Assembly (NCBI RefSeq): GCF_017301735.1
Contig: NZ_CP071090.1
Location: forward strand, 2,346,001-2,410,000
Reading direction: 5' to 3'
Length of the DNA: 64,000 nucleotides
Origin: Pyxidicoccus parkwaysis
GTDB lineage: Bacteria; Myxococcota; Myxococcia; Myxococcales; Myxococcaceae
Shown one piece after another: positions 35,901-43,412 of this stretch. The position numbers were made by a program, and so were the translations under genes. Numbering within the stretch: the stretch's first letter is position 1; each line of letters begins with the position of its first letter. The notes below the pieces were generated by a model, which worked only from the letters and a program-made list of their open reading frames with translations, was not told the DNA's origin and made no database searches.

Positions 35901-37189
35901 CCATGCCGCGCAACCTGGTGGCGCTCGGCGTGCGCACGGTGCTCGCGCTGGGGCTGCACCTGCTCTACGGGCTCTTCCCCTGGCTGGTGCGTCCGCTGGG
36001 CTCGCGACTGCCGCTGTACCTGAAGCAGCTGTCGACGCTCATCTCGCTCATCAAGATCTATTACTTCGCGGACATCGCAAAGCTGACCTGGGCCACCATG
36101 GTGGCGGCGACGATGGCCGAGCGCTCGCGCAGCGAGTACGGGATGAGCCTGGCGAGCAACTACTACGGCTCCTTGCTGTTCGGCTCGGGGTTGCTGAAGC
36201 GCTCGGGCGTGTGGTGCAACCGGGCGCTGGAGCACGCGCGGCGCTCGCGGGACTCGGCGGCGGAAGGCATTGCGCTGAGCCGGTTGGCGACGCTGAACAT
36301 CTTCACCAACGAGCAGTCACGGGCCACGCAGTATGGCGAGGAGGCGGTGGCGCTGCTGCGGCAGGTCGGTGACATGTGGGAGGTGCAGACGGGGCTGATG
36401 ATGCTGGCGACGAGCCAGTTCCTCGCCTCGCGCTTCGAGAGCGCGGAGCAGGCCTACCGGGAGATGGGGCGGGTGGGCGTGCAGCTCAACGCGCTGATGC
36501 ACCAGGGCTGGGCGCACGCGTGGGTGCCCATGTGCCGCTACCTGCGCGGCGACGGGGACGTGGGGGAGCTGTGCGCCGAGCTGGAGGAGGGCCTGCGCAT
36601 CAGCATCGAGGTGCAAGATCTGGCCAACCAGTGCGCGAGCCTGAACCACCTCGTGAATGTGGCGGTGCGGGAGCATCAGGTGGAGGAGGCCGCGCTGATG
36701 GCGGTGCGCGCGGACGAGGCGCTGTGGCGCTACCACGTGCTGGTGCCGTTCCTCCAGATTGGCCTCGTGGACGCGGCGGAGGGCGCGCTCTTCGCGCTGG
36801 AGCAGGGGGCCACGGCGGTGCCGAAGGAGCAGCTCTGGGCCATTGTCCGCCGCTGCGCCTTCAAGGCGAGGGCGCTGGGCAAGCTCTACCCGTACCTGCG
36901 CGGCCCGGCGCTGCGCGTGACGGCGCGCGCGAAGGCGCTGAAGAGGGGCGCGAAGGCCGCGGAGCCGCTGTTCGAGCGGGCGCTGAAGGTGCTGGAGGCC
37001 ACGCCCAACCGCTGGGAGACGGGCGTGGCGTACCACGACGCGGCGGTGGCGCTGCCGCACCGGCGCGCGGAGTTGCTGGCCCGCGCGCGCGAGGTGTTCC
37101 TCTCCATCGACGCGAAGGCGGAATTGCGCCGCGTGGAGCAACTGGAGGCCGCGGGCGCCACCGGCGTGCAGGTGGCGGCGGCCTCGTAG
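32933..37189 (+). CDS. Soluble-adenylyl-cyclase-like protein: two cyclase domains, AAA ATPase and TPR solenoid
   Basis: A 1418-residue protein. The C1 cyclase domain (about 35-215) has the metal-binding D47 in LLLDIAGFT and D97 in FAGDS. The usual purine-selecting Lys before FxGD is Gln (IYQFAGD). The C2 domain (about 255-435) has the TDKGNVLYVIFGAP and GEVVNMAARLM segments seen in C2 of animal soluble adenylyl cyclase. An AAA/STAND ATPase follows with Walker A GEAGIGKS (about 485-492) and Walker B VLLFFEDLHWAD, then a TPR tail. Order and domains match ADCY10-type enzymes. The Lys-to-Gln change leaves nucleotide specificity or activity open. No membrane segment; probable ATP/bicarbonate-type signalling role is inference. 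Confidence 0.85.
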   Translation: MLPADTDPILASLAPYIPGAVLRKLEHTEAHALPAVEPVRGAILLLDIAGFTPIVVSLSGAGPRGIDALQRLLTSYYTEMIDVVKDHGGDIYQFAGDSILACFEPAPGEEDAGVVQRAARCALGVQRRLMRFAQLELLGQRFSVSSRIGIGFGESHRIVLGATGMWMHPALVGQPLEQAVKAEKRATVGEVLLSAEAWALLPDATRRGEPRDGAFRLEPSAPLQAQPPPSFTLTGRDDLVGRCALLLHPVLFTKITTAHQEFRGDFRDVTCFFLRFTNTSKPAQPEDFTRELNAFYEYVQRESAHHGGVLLMTDFTDKGNVLYVIFGAPTALQNKEVLASRLACKILRERENFPFVEELQIGIATGHAYFGDMGSPWRKGYSALGEVVNMAARLMTHGRGTGIHIDANTERKLQQNGFATDFVENAKLKGVARAVPVYRLQAEVRRSLFIKGKGDIVGRLNELKALREAVEESIAGSGRVCVVSGEAGIGKSRLGAKVVEEAEERGARSLYGICYSYEMFTPFFPWKEVLVQIFGLHDGDDLETQLSQLHLGFEGLEDTGPEWIPVLAGILGLPVEEGPVTRELDARRKNQKLFQIILQLLEKLARQQPVLLFFEDLHWADNISVDLIEYIAARLSSLRVTLLVTMRPGEQLKNLKGLPGLHRLDLSNLDDEDTRALLRLHLRMEPPDTALEDLLLAKVQGNPFFTESIVQGLVEGGYLGPVSPGSERMERKRGLQALELPDSIQDVVLTRIDLLSETEKLVVKVASVIGRIFTLEAVAELAPGSIPRRTIREAIDTLTKLGLILLEVEEPFTCIFKHIVIRDVAYNTLLVSAREDLHRRMARFIEARAGDNPVKSAGILAYHSLAGNDEVKGLEYTLMAARSAREQYANDDAIHHYNRAMEVLGGTTALEPDEVLLKTRKVMQELAETLLQAGNYAGAIHMFEQCLADEDIEARKAEIHLGLGRAYQEKGESKRAIQELETALVLMGRTMPRNLVALGVRTVLALGLHLLYGLFPWLVRPLGSRLPLYLKQLSTLISLIKIYYFADIAKLTWATMVAATMAERSRSEYGMSLASNYYGSLLFGSGLLKRSGVWCNRALEHARRSRDSAAEGIALSRLATLNIFTNEQSRATQYGEEAVALLRQVGDMWEVQTGLMMLATSQFLASRFESAEQAYREMGRVGVQLNALMHQGWAHAWVPMCRYLRGDGDVGELCAELEEGLRISIEVQDLANQCASLNHLVNVAVREHQVEEAALMAVRADEALWRYHVLVPFLQIGLVDAAEGALFALEQGATAVPKEQLWAIVRRCAFKARALGKLYPYLRGPALRVTARAKALKRGAKAAEPLFERALKVLEATPNRWETGVAYHDAAVALPHRRAELLARAREVFLSIDAKAELRRVEQLEAAGATGVQVAAAS

Positions 37190-37192
37190 GCT

Positions 37193-38608
37193 TCACGTCA
37201 GCCGCTGCGGCTGAAGGGCCAGCGCCCGCATCTGCTCCACGTCCCACGCCTCCAGCGAGTCCTGCCCGGCGATGTACCTGCGCGCCTTGTTCTTCACCGG
37301 GTTGCGGATGCTGAGGATTTCCGGACCGGAGAACAGAATCGTCTGCTTGTAGCGGGGCATGTCGCTCATCGTGAGCTTGGACCAGTAGTGCTTCGCGATG
37401 TTGGGCAGGCTCCCCAATTCCATGCACAGCCGGTTGAAGTGCTCCACCACCTCGGACGGGTGGAGGTTCTTCGGGGTGTGGCACAGCGTGTAGCCGTCGT
37501 AGTCGCGGCTGACGGTGCCGGGCAGCAGGCGCCCTTCCGCCTGGAGCTCGCGGAAGAACGGCGTCTCCGGGTACGGGCACACGATGCCGAGGAACGTCAC
37601 CGAGAAGTACTTCAGGTCGGCGAGGTACGTGGGCAGCTTCTCCAGGTACTCGTTGGTGTCGCCGTCCGAGCCGACGATGAGCCCGAAGGACAGCAGGATT
37701 CCGGCGGAGAACACGCGGCGGATGACGGCGTCCACCTCGCTCAGCTTGTTCTGCCCCTTGTTCATCGCCTTGAGGGAGTCGGGGTTGAGCGACTCCAGGC
37801 CCGTGTACACGTAGCGGCAGCCGGCCTTCGCCATCAGCTTCACCAGCGACTCGTCCTTGAGGACGTTGAAGGTGAGGGCGCAGCCCCAGGTCTTCTTCAG
37901 TGGAATCAGCGCCTCGCACAACTCACGCAGGTACTTGGGCGAGCCGCCCAGGTTGTTGTCGAGGAAGACAAAGGCATCCCCCATCAGCCCCATGAAGTTG
38001 GGGTTCCAGTGCATGCGCGTCTGGATTTCGTCGATGACGGCCGCGACGGGGCGGTAGCGGTAGCGCTCGTTGCCGGTGAGGACGCAGAAGTTGCAGGTGA
38101 AGGGGCAGCCTCGCGACGCCTCGATGCCGGGCAGGCGCAGCTTGTTGTGCGTGAAGTCGATGAGCTCGTAGCGGTACGGGCGAATCGCCGTGGGCCCCAG
38201 CGACGGGCGGTTGTAGAGCGGCTGGAGCTGTCCCTTCTCGAAGTCCTCGATGAGGGCGGGGACGTTGGCCTCGGGCTCGCCGGTGATGACGGCGTCGAAG
38301 TACGCCTTCGCGTCGTCGGGGAAGTAGCTGGCGTGCCGGCCGCCCGCGACGGTCTTCATCCCTCGCTGGCGCAAGAGGGTGGAGAGCACCTTGGTGTGCT
38401 CGTAGTACGAGTGCAGGTACGAGAAGAAGACGAGGTCCCAGTGGCGGTCCAGGGGGATGTCGGTCTCCTTCTCGTTGAAGATCTCCACCTCCGCGTGCGG
38501 TGGGCACAGGCCGGCGATGAGCTCCGGCACCGAGGACTGCATGATGGAGGGTTCCTTGATGCGAAGCCGGGTGGGGTGGGTGTACGTCGCGATGACGGCG
38601 ATCCGCAT
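37193..38608 (-). CDS. B12-binding-domain radical SAM protein
   Basis: A 471-residue protein from the ATG at 38608. The N-terminal half is a cobalamin-binding-like Rossmann domain (DLVFFSYLHSYYEHTKVLSTLLRQRG, then TVAGGRHASYFPDD). The radical SAM cluster motif CPFTCNFC (CxxxCxxC) follows in GCPFTCNFCVLTG, and a glycine-containing strand GLESLNPDSLKAMNKGQN binds SAM. Members methylate or rearrange unactivated carbons, as in hopanoid, chlorophyll and natural-product pathways. The classical B12 DxHxxG motif is not obvious, so cobalamin binding is inferred from fold. It converges on the cyclase gene with a 3-nt gap. Confidence 0.85.
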   Translation of the reverse strand: MRIAVIATYTHPTRLRIKEPSIMQSSVPELIAGLCPPHAEVEIFNEKETDIPLDRHWDLVFFSYLHSYYEHTKVLSTLLRQRGMKTVAGGRHASYFPDDAKAYFDAVITGEPEANVPALIEDFEKGQLQPLYNRPSLGPTAIRPYRYELIDFTHNKLRLPGIEASRGCPFTCNFCVLTGNERYRYRPVAAVIDEIQTRMHWNPNFMGLMGDAFVFLDNNLGGSPKYLRELCEALIPLKKTWGCALTFNVLKDESLVKLMAKAGCRYVYTGLESLNPDSLKAMNKGQNKLSEVDAVIRRVFSAGILLSFGLIVGSDGDTNEYLEKLPTYLADLKYFSVTFLGIVCPYPETPFFRELQAEGRLLPGTVSRDYDGYTLCHTPKNLHPSEVVEHFNRLCMELGSLPNIAKHYWSKLTMSDMPRYKQTILFSGPEILSIRNPVKNKARRYIAGQDSLEAWDVEQMRALALQPQRLT

Positions 38609-38761
38609 GCGGGGCGTGGCTCCAGTCTGAGGCAAAGCGGTGGCGGAGCGGACGAGGACACACGACGACAGCACCGTTCCCCCTCCGGTCTGACCGTGGC
38701 GCTCAGAATCACCCGCGTGCCGCGACTTGGCAAAATGGCAGCCGCGTGGGATGCGAAGCGC

Positions 38762-39256
38762 ATGCTCCCCGAAAAGATGACCCAACCCTCCAGGTACCAC
38801 GTGCGTGTCGCGACCGGGGCGGACGCTCCCACGCTCCTGGGCCTGATACGCGAGCTCGCGGTGCACGAGGACGCCAGCACGTCCCTGCTCACGACGGAGC
38901 CCCGCCTGCGCGAGGCGCTCGGCGCACGGCTGCTCCGGGCGGCGCTGGCGGAGGGGCCGGAGGGCGCGGTGGGCTTCGCGACGTACACGGTGGACTTCAT
39001 GGCGTGGGCGGACTCGCGGGTGCTCCGGCTGGATGACCTGTACGTGCGCGCCAGCGTGCGCGGGGCCGGCCTGGGGCGCGCGCTGATGCGGCACCTGGCG
39101 GAAGTGGGTACCGCGGAGGGACTTCCGGTGCGCTGGGAGATGCGCCCGGACAACGCCTCCGCGCGCGCCTTCTACGCGCGCCTCGGCGCCACCTCCCGCG
39201 AGAAGACGGTGTTCCGCTGGATGCCGGACGCGATGCGGCGCTTCCTCGACGAGTAG
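38762..39256 (+). CDS. GNAT family N-acetyltransferase
   Basis: A 164-residue protein (ATG at 38762; ATGs at 38735 and 38777 are alternatives). It has the GNAT acetyl-CoA loop RGAGLGRALMRHL preceded by the beta-4 strand LRLDDLYV, and the C-terminal NASARAFYARLGA segment. It resembles small diamine or spermidine-type acetyltransferases (thialysine/PaiA-like) in opening with ATGADAPTLLGLIRELAVHED and in overall length, but substrate is not certain. The gene is divergent from the radical SAM gene across about 150 nt. Confidence 0.85.
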   Translation: MLPEKMTQPSRYHVRVATGADAPTLLGLIRELAVHEDASTSLLTTEPRLREALGARLLRAALAEGPEGAVGFATYTVDFMAWADSRVLRLDDLYVRASVRGAGLGRALMRHLAEVGTAEGLPVRWEMRPDNASARAFYARLGATSREKTVFRWMPDAMRRFLDE

Positions 39257-39494
39257 CGCGCGACACACTGTTTCAACTCAAAGAGTTTCACGCCCGCATG
39301 CTCGCCGGGGATTCGGCGGAGCGTCCGTGATTCACGTCACGCGCGAGTGAGCAGCAGCCGAGGTGTGGGGCCGTGGCAACCCCGGGGCGTCGTCTTGATT
39401 CGGCTGGAGCGATTCCCGGATACTTCCGGGCGGCTGGGTGTTCTGCGCGAATCCATCGCTGCCATCGTTCATCGGGCCCCTTGCGGAGCAATCA

Positions 39495-40166
39495 ATGGAG
39501 TCCGAACAGCTGGTGGTCGCGCCGCGGCGCGGCCTGGGTATTCGCGCTGCCGAGCTCCTGACCCATCCCGTGACGAACGTCGCGATGGGAATGCTCGTGG
39601 TGCTGATGCACACCAGCAAGCTCGCGCAGCTCTTCGCCGAGCACCGGATTGGCATCCAGCACTCGGGGATTCTGCTCAACTTCTTCATCATCTCCTTCTA
39701 CGCGCTGGCGCGAGAGGTGCCGCGGCGGGTGACGCTCAACCCGTTCTACTGGGCCCTGGGAGCCGTCTCCTCCTTCTGGGGCATGGTCATCACGCTCTAC
39801 TCCAGCGGCGGTGACGTCATCGCACCGGACTGGGTCATCCGGACCGCGTCCGTGGGCTCGCTGATTGTCATCAGCTTCGCCCGGCTGAGCCTGGGCAAGA
39901 GCTTCGGTGTCGTCCCGGCGGAGCGGAAGCTGGTCAACCGGGGCGCGTACCGGATTGTGCGCCATCCCATCTACACGGCCTCCGTCCTGACGATGGTGCC
40001 CGTGTTGCTGAGCTCCTGGGGGCTCCAGTCCGTCCTGCTGGTGGTCTCCGGCATCGCCCTGATGGTGTGGCGCGCCTTCGTGGAGGAGCGCTTCCTCATG
40101 CAGAGCCCCGAGTACCGCGCCTACGCGTCGGAAGTGCGCTACCGCTTCATCCCCGGCCTCCTCTAG
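39495..40166 (+). CDS. Isoprenylcysteine carboxyl methyltransferase (ICMT)-like membrane protein
   Basis: A 223-residue protein from the ATG at 39495 (GCGGAG upstream). It has about five hydrophobic segments and the C-terminal RHPIYTASVL plus EERFLMQSPEYRAYASEVRYRFIPGLL, which mark the ICMT/PEMT-like family (conserved RHP and EE/YxxY-type motifs that bind SAM at the membrane interface). In bacteria these enzymes methylate small hydrophobic or lipid substrates rather than prenylated proteins. No neighbouring gene suggests the substrate. Confidence 0.8.
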   Translation: MESEQLVVAPRRGLGIRAAELLTHPVTNVAMGMLVVLMHTSKLAQLFAEHRIGIQHSGILLNFFIISFYALAREVPRRVTLNPFYWALGAVSSFWGMVITLYSSGGDVIAPDWVIRTASVGSLIVISFARLSLGKSFGVVPAERKLVNRGAYRIVRHPIYTASVLTMVPVLLSSWGLQSVLLVVSGIALMVWRAFVEERFLMQSPEYRAYASEVRYRFIPGLL

Positions 40167-40240
40167 GCCGCCTCGCCTCATCCGCTCGTCCCGACGCCCG
40201 GGTGCCAGGTCCGGCCCCCGGGTTTTTGCGCTTGCCCATG

Positions 40241-40270
40241 CGACCGGTCGGTCGTATGACCGCGCGGTCA
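40241..40270. promoter_or_regulatory. Palindromic operators of the TetR gene
   Basis: CGACCGGTCG (40241-40250, perfect palindrome) and TGACCGCGCGGTCA (40257-40270, perfect 14-nt palindrome) share the GACCG half-site typical of TetR operators. The second ends 1 nt before the ATG at 40272, so it covers the normal ribosome-binding site position. Autorepression of the TetR-SDR pair is likely. Confidence 0.75.
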
Positions 40271-40271
40271 C

Positions 40272-40940
40272 ATGCCAACGAGCACGTTCTTCAATCTCCC
40301 CGACGAGCGGCGTGACCGCTTCGTGAACGAGGCCATCGTCGAGTTCTCGGACCGGAGCTACGCCGAGGCCTCGCTCTCGCAGATTGCGCGGCGGGCGAGC
40401 ATCCCCAAGGGCAGCGTCTACCAGTACTTCGAGGACAAGCTCGACCTGTACCGCTGGCTGCTCACCGAGGAGGCGCCGCGCCGCAAGCGCGAGTTCATCG
40501 GCGCCGCGCCGCCCGAGCCCGACTTCTGGGCGCGCCTGGAGACGTTCATCGAGCGCGGCATGGCGTTCCTCGTCGAGCACCCGCGCCTCGCCCGCCTCTC
40601 CGCGGCCGCCGCGACACCCACGGCGGATGCGGACGTCCGGGGCCTCTACAAGGCCATCTGCGAGGCCGGCATCGTGGAGCTGCGCGGCGTGCTGGCGGAG
40701 GGCGCCCGCGACGGCGCGCTCCATGCGCCGGACCTGGACATCGCCACGCGCTTCGTCTCCACCGTCATCGGTCCGGGGCTGACGGACGTCATCCTCCAGG
40801 AGCTCGGCGCCGAGCTGCACGAGGTCCTCGCCTCGGACTCGTTGCGCAAGCGACTCAATCTCAAGCGGCGGCGGGCGCTTGCCCACCAGGCCGTCCAATT
40901 CATCCGCAACGGGCTGGGGCCCGAAAGGAAGGCACGATGA
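40272..40940 (+). CDS. TetR/AcrR family transcriptional repressor
   Basis: A 222-residue protein. The N-terminal helix-turn-helix is clear: RFVNEAIVEFSDRSYAEASLSQIARRASIPKGSVYQYFEDKLDLYRWLL (residues 15-65). The rest is the helical ligand-binding domain. The tandem palindromes directly upstream are the probable operator. With no space for a Shine-Dalgarno sequence, the message may be leaderless. The gene ends in ATGA shared with the SDR gene, so the repressor probably controls that oxidoreductase in response to a small molecule related to its substrate. Confidence 0.88.
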   Translation: MPTSTFFNLPDERRDRFVNEAIVEFSDRSYAEASLSQIARRASIPKGSVYQYFEDKLDLYRWLLTEEAPRRKREFIGAAPPEPDFWARLETFIERGMAFLVEHPRLARLSAAAATPTADADVRGLYKAICEAGIVELRGVLAEGARDGALHAPDLDIATRFVSTVIGPGLTDVILQELGAELHEVLASDSLRKRLNLKRRRALAHQAVQFIRNGLGPERKAR

Positions 40941-41701
40941 TTCGCCAGGACTTCACCGGACGCGTCGCACTCGTCATCGGCGGCACCTCTGGAATCGGCC
41001 TCGCCTCGGCGCGGGCCTTCGCTCGCGCGGGCGCCCGCGTGGTGATTGCCGGGCGCGGCGAGGAGAAGGGGCGCGAGGCGTGCGCGACCCTCGAAGCCCA
41101 TGGAGTCCGCGGCCTCTATCTTCCCGTCGACGTGCGCGACGGCGTCTCCATCGCCAGGGCCGTGGAGGGCACGGTGCAGCACTTCGGCCGGCTCGACTTC
41201 GCCGTCAACAGCGCGGGGCACGGTGGGGATTTGTCCACGCTGGAGAACACGAACCAGGATGTCTGGGATGAGGTCATGGCCTGCAATGCGCGGGGCGTCT
41301 GGCTGGCCATGCGCCACGAGATTCCGGCCATGCTCGGCTCCGGCGGAGGCTCCATCGTCAACATCGCCTCCATCTACGGCCTCGCCGGGCGTGCGGCGCA
41401 CCACGCGTACGTCGCGTCGAAGCACGCGGTGGTGGGGATGACGAAGTCGGTGGCGCTGGAGTACGCGGCGCGCGGCATCCGCGTGAATGCGCTGTGCGCG
41501 GGTGTCACGCGGACGCCGAGCATGCGGCAGGCGGAGGCGTACGTGCCCGACCTCGTCCGGGCGCTCGTCGACGAGCACCCCATGGGGCGCATGGCCACCG
41601 AGGAGGAGGTGGCCAGCGCCGTCATGTGGTTGTGCTCCGACGGCGCCGGCTTCGTCACCGGCGTGCCGCTGCCCGTCGACGGTGGCTTCCTCGCCGCCTA
41701 G
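40937..41701 (+). CDS. Short-chain dehydrogenase/reductase (SDR)
   Basis: A 254-residue classical SDR. The cofactor loop GGTSGIG (residues 15-21) is followed by a basic R at the end of strand 2 (VVIAGRGEEKG), which favours NADP(H). The NSAG motif is in AVNSAGHGGD, the catalytic Ser in NIASIYG, and Tyr-Lys in YVASK (about residues 156-160). The C-terminus ends TGVPLPVDGGFLAA, typical of FabG-like members. Coupled to the TetR gene. Its stop codon shares a CTAG palindrome with the stop of the opposite-strand ATP-grasp gene. Confidence 0.9.
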   Translation: MIRQDFTGRVALVIGGTSGIGLASARAFARAGARVVIAGRGEEKGREACATLEAHGVRGLYLPVDVRDGVSIARAVEGTVQHFGRLDFAVNSAGHGGDLSTLENTNQDVWDEVMACNARGVWLAMRHEIPAMLGSGGGSIVNIASIYGLAGRAAHHAYVASKHAVVGMTKSVALEYAARGIRVNALCAGVTRTPSMRQAEAYVPDLVRALVDEHPMGRMATEEEVASAVMWLCSDGAGFVTGVPLPVDGGFLAA

Positions 41702-42531
41702 CGAGCCGCGCGGCGCATCCGCTCACGCAGACACTCCGCCAGTTCTTCCCGCAGCGCTTCCGGGAAGCCGGACAGGCCGGGCGTGTCGTTGCACTCGAGC
41801 AGGACGAACTCGCCGTCCTGCGTCTCCAGGAAGTCGAGCGCCACGATGTCCGCGCCCAGGTGCTCACGGGCGCGCCGCGTGTATGCCACCAGCGCCTCCG
41901 GCGGGTCGATGACCTGGTGCTTGCGCGTCTGCACGTTGGCCTTCCACCCCGCGCCCGCGCGGGCCATGGCCCAGTAGCGGTCTCCAATGGCCAGACAGCG
42001 CACGTCGCGCCGGTAGTCGATGTAGGGCTCGACGACGGCGTAGTCATTGGCGGCGAAGAGCAGGTCGGCCACCTCGAACCACTCGGCCTCGCTGCGGACC
42101 AGGGCCTTGCCGTAGCCGCCGTGGTGGTTGCCCACCTTGACGACGAAGGGCGCGGGGCGGGCGATGCGGCGGACCATGTCATCGCCGAGCGCCACGTCGA
42201 AGGGGATGACGGGCAGCCCCGCGGCGCGCAGCTCGGCGAGCATGGACAGCCGGTCCTGGCAGCGGGCCAGCGTGGACGCGGGGTTGACGCAGGGCACGCC
42301 GCTGAGGCGCAGCACGTCCAGCACCGTCCGGTGGCGCGGGTCCGGGCGAATCGCGCCCACGCGCCAGAAGACGCCGTCGATGCGCGTGGCCGCCTCGCGG
42401 TTGATGCACCACAGCTCGCCGTCGCGCAGCACCCACGCCGCGTCCTGCAGGCGTCGCGAGACGACCTCACAGTCCGGGAAGTAGCCGGGCCAGTACTGCT
42501 CGCCGTTGATGACCGCGATGGTGGGGCGCAT
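41698..42531 (-). CDS. ATP-grasp ligase of the RimK type
   Basis: A 277-residue protein. It has the ATP-grasp elements PFVVKVGNHHGGYGKALV (ATP-binding glycine-rich loop, about residues 128-145) and ALDFLETQDGEFVLLECNDTPGLSG (metal-binding E/N pair near 230-255). The N-terminal 90 residues are a Rossmann-like pre-ATP-grasp domain. Such enzymes join an acid to an amine, for example glutamate tails on RimK substrates, glutathione-like products or side-chain crosslinks in graspetides. No precursor peptide is evident. A perfect hairpin lies in the leader (CCGGTGCC/GGCACCGG around 42572-42592). Confidence 0.8.
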   Translation of the reverse strand: MRPTIAVINGEQYWPGYFPDCEVVSRRLQDAAWVLRDGELWCINREAATRIDGVFWRVGAIRPDPRHRTVLDVLRLSGVPCVNPASTLARCQDRLSMLAELRAAGLPVIPFDVALGDDMVRRIARPAPFVVKVGNHHGGYGKALVRSEAEWFEVADLLFAANDYAVVEPYIDYRRDVRCLAIGDRYWAMARAGAGWKANVQTRKHQVIDPPEALVAYTRRAREHLGADIVALDFLETQDGEFVLLECNDTPGLSGFPEALREELAECLRERMRRAAR

Positions 42532-42862
42532 GGGAGTGGAGATTGAAGGAGGAAAGGAGCCGGTGCCACGATGGCACCGGAGGACGCCCGCCAGCGACGG
42601 CGGTGATGCCCGTTTCCTGAGCCGGCTCCCGCGCGGACTTCGATGATGCGCTCATCCGAATGTGGCGCGAGGCCCTCCAGCACGAGGAATGCGGCGCCTC
42701 GTGAGCCCTCCATGTCCGTGAAGCCGGGCGCCACCCGGCGTGAAGCGTCGACGAGTCTGCATTCGTTGACGCTCCATTCAGTGGCGTGGTGGTGGATTCT
42801 TTCTAGAATTCCTCCGCCAGCCGAACACGGCCCTGGTGCCCACTTTTCGAGCCCCCTCGCCT
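42532..42862. other. 331-nt divergent intergenic region
   Basis: This holds the promoters of the ATP-grasp (minus) and YceI (plus) genes. The visible elements are an 8-bp stem hairpin with a 5-nt loop (centre near 42582) in the ATP-grasp leader and a purine-rich plus-strand run (GAAGGAGGAAAGGAG near 42555) with no useful frame after it. I found no convincing gene. Confidence 0.6.
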
Positions 42863-43402
42863 ATGTCCGCAGTGACTACCTGGAACATCGACCCCGCTCA
42901 TTCCTCCCTCCTGTTCGTCGCCCGCCACATGGTGGTGGCGCGCGTGCATGGCCGCTTCGAGCGCATCACCGGCACGCTGAAGGTGAGCCCCGAGCAGCCC
43001 GTGCAGGGCGAGGTGGAGGTGTCCGCGGAAACGGCCAGCATCTACACCGGCTCCACGGACCGGGACGCGCACCTGCGCTCGGCGGACTTCCTGGACGCGG
43101 ACAACGCGCCGAAGCTCATCTTCCGCAGCACGAAGGTGGAGCCGACCGGAGGCTCGTCGTTCCGGCTGCTGGGAGATTTGACCATCCGCAACGTGAGCCA
43201 GCCCGTGGTGTTCGAGGCGCGCCACACCGCCACGTCGAAGGACCCGTGGGGCCACACGCGGCTCATCTACACCGCGCGCGCCACCATCAACCGCTCGGAC
43301 TACGGCATCCGCTGGAACAAGACGCTCGACAACGGCGGCTGGCTCGTGGGCGAGAAGGTGGACATCGAGCTGGACATCCAGGCCATTCCCGCCACGGCGT
43401 GA
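42863..43402 (+). CDS. YceI family lipocalin-like protein, apparently cytoplasmic
   Basis: A 179-residue protein from the ATG at 42863. It opens with WNIDPAHSSLLFVARHMVVARVHGRFERITG, the signature of YceI proteins, and keeps the spaced beta strands (SAETASIYTGSTDRDAHLRSADFLDADN, LTIRNVSQPVVFEA, INRSDYGI). YceI proteins form an eight-stranded barrel holding polyisoprenoid chains. This one has no signal peptide, so unlike the E. coli founder it may act in the cytoplasm. No partner cytochrome gene is next to it. Confidence 0.9.
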   Translation: MSAVTTWNIDPAHSSLLFVARHMVVARVHGRFERITGTLKVSPEQPVQGEVEVSAETASIYTGSTDRDAHLRSADFLDADNAPKLIFRSTKVEPTGGSSFRLLGDLTIRNVSQPVVFEARHTATSKDPWGHTRLIYTARATINRSDYGIRWNKTLDNGGWLVGEKVDIELDIQAIPATA

Positions 43403-43412
43403 GCCAGCGTCC

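Noticed and set aside
32774..36235. A 1153-codon minus-strand frame over the cyclase gene
   Set aside because: Same GC artefact; sense strand encodes intact cyclase and AAA motifs.
42467..42655. 62-residue minus-strand frame upstream of the ATP-grasp gene as a graspetide precursor
   Set aside because: It overlaps the ATP-grasp start by about 65 nt, lacks the acidic/Thr core repeats of graspetides and has no good ribosome-binding site.
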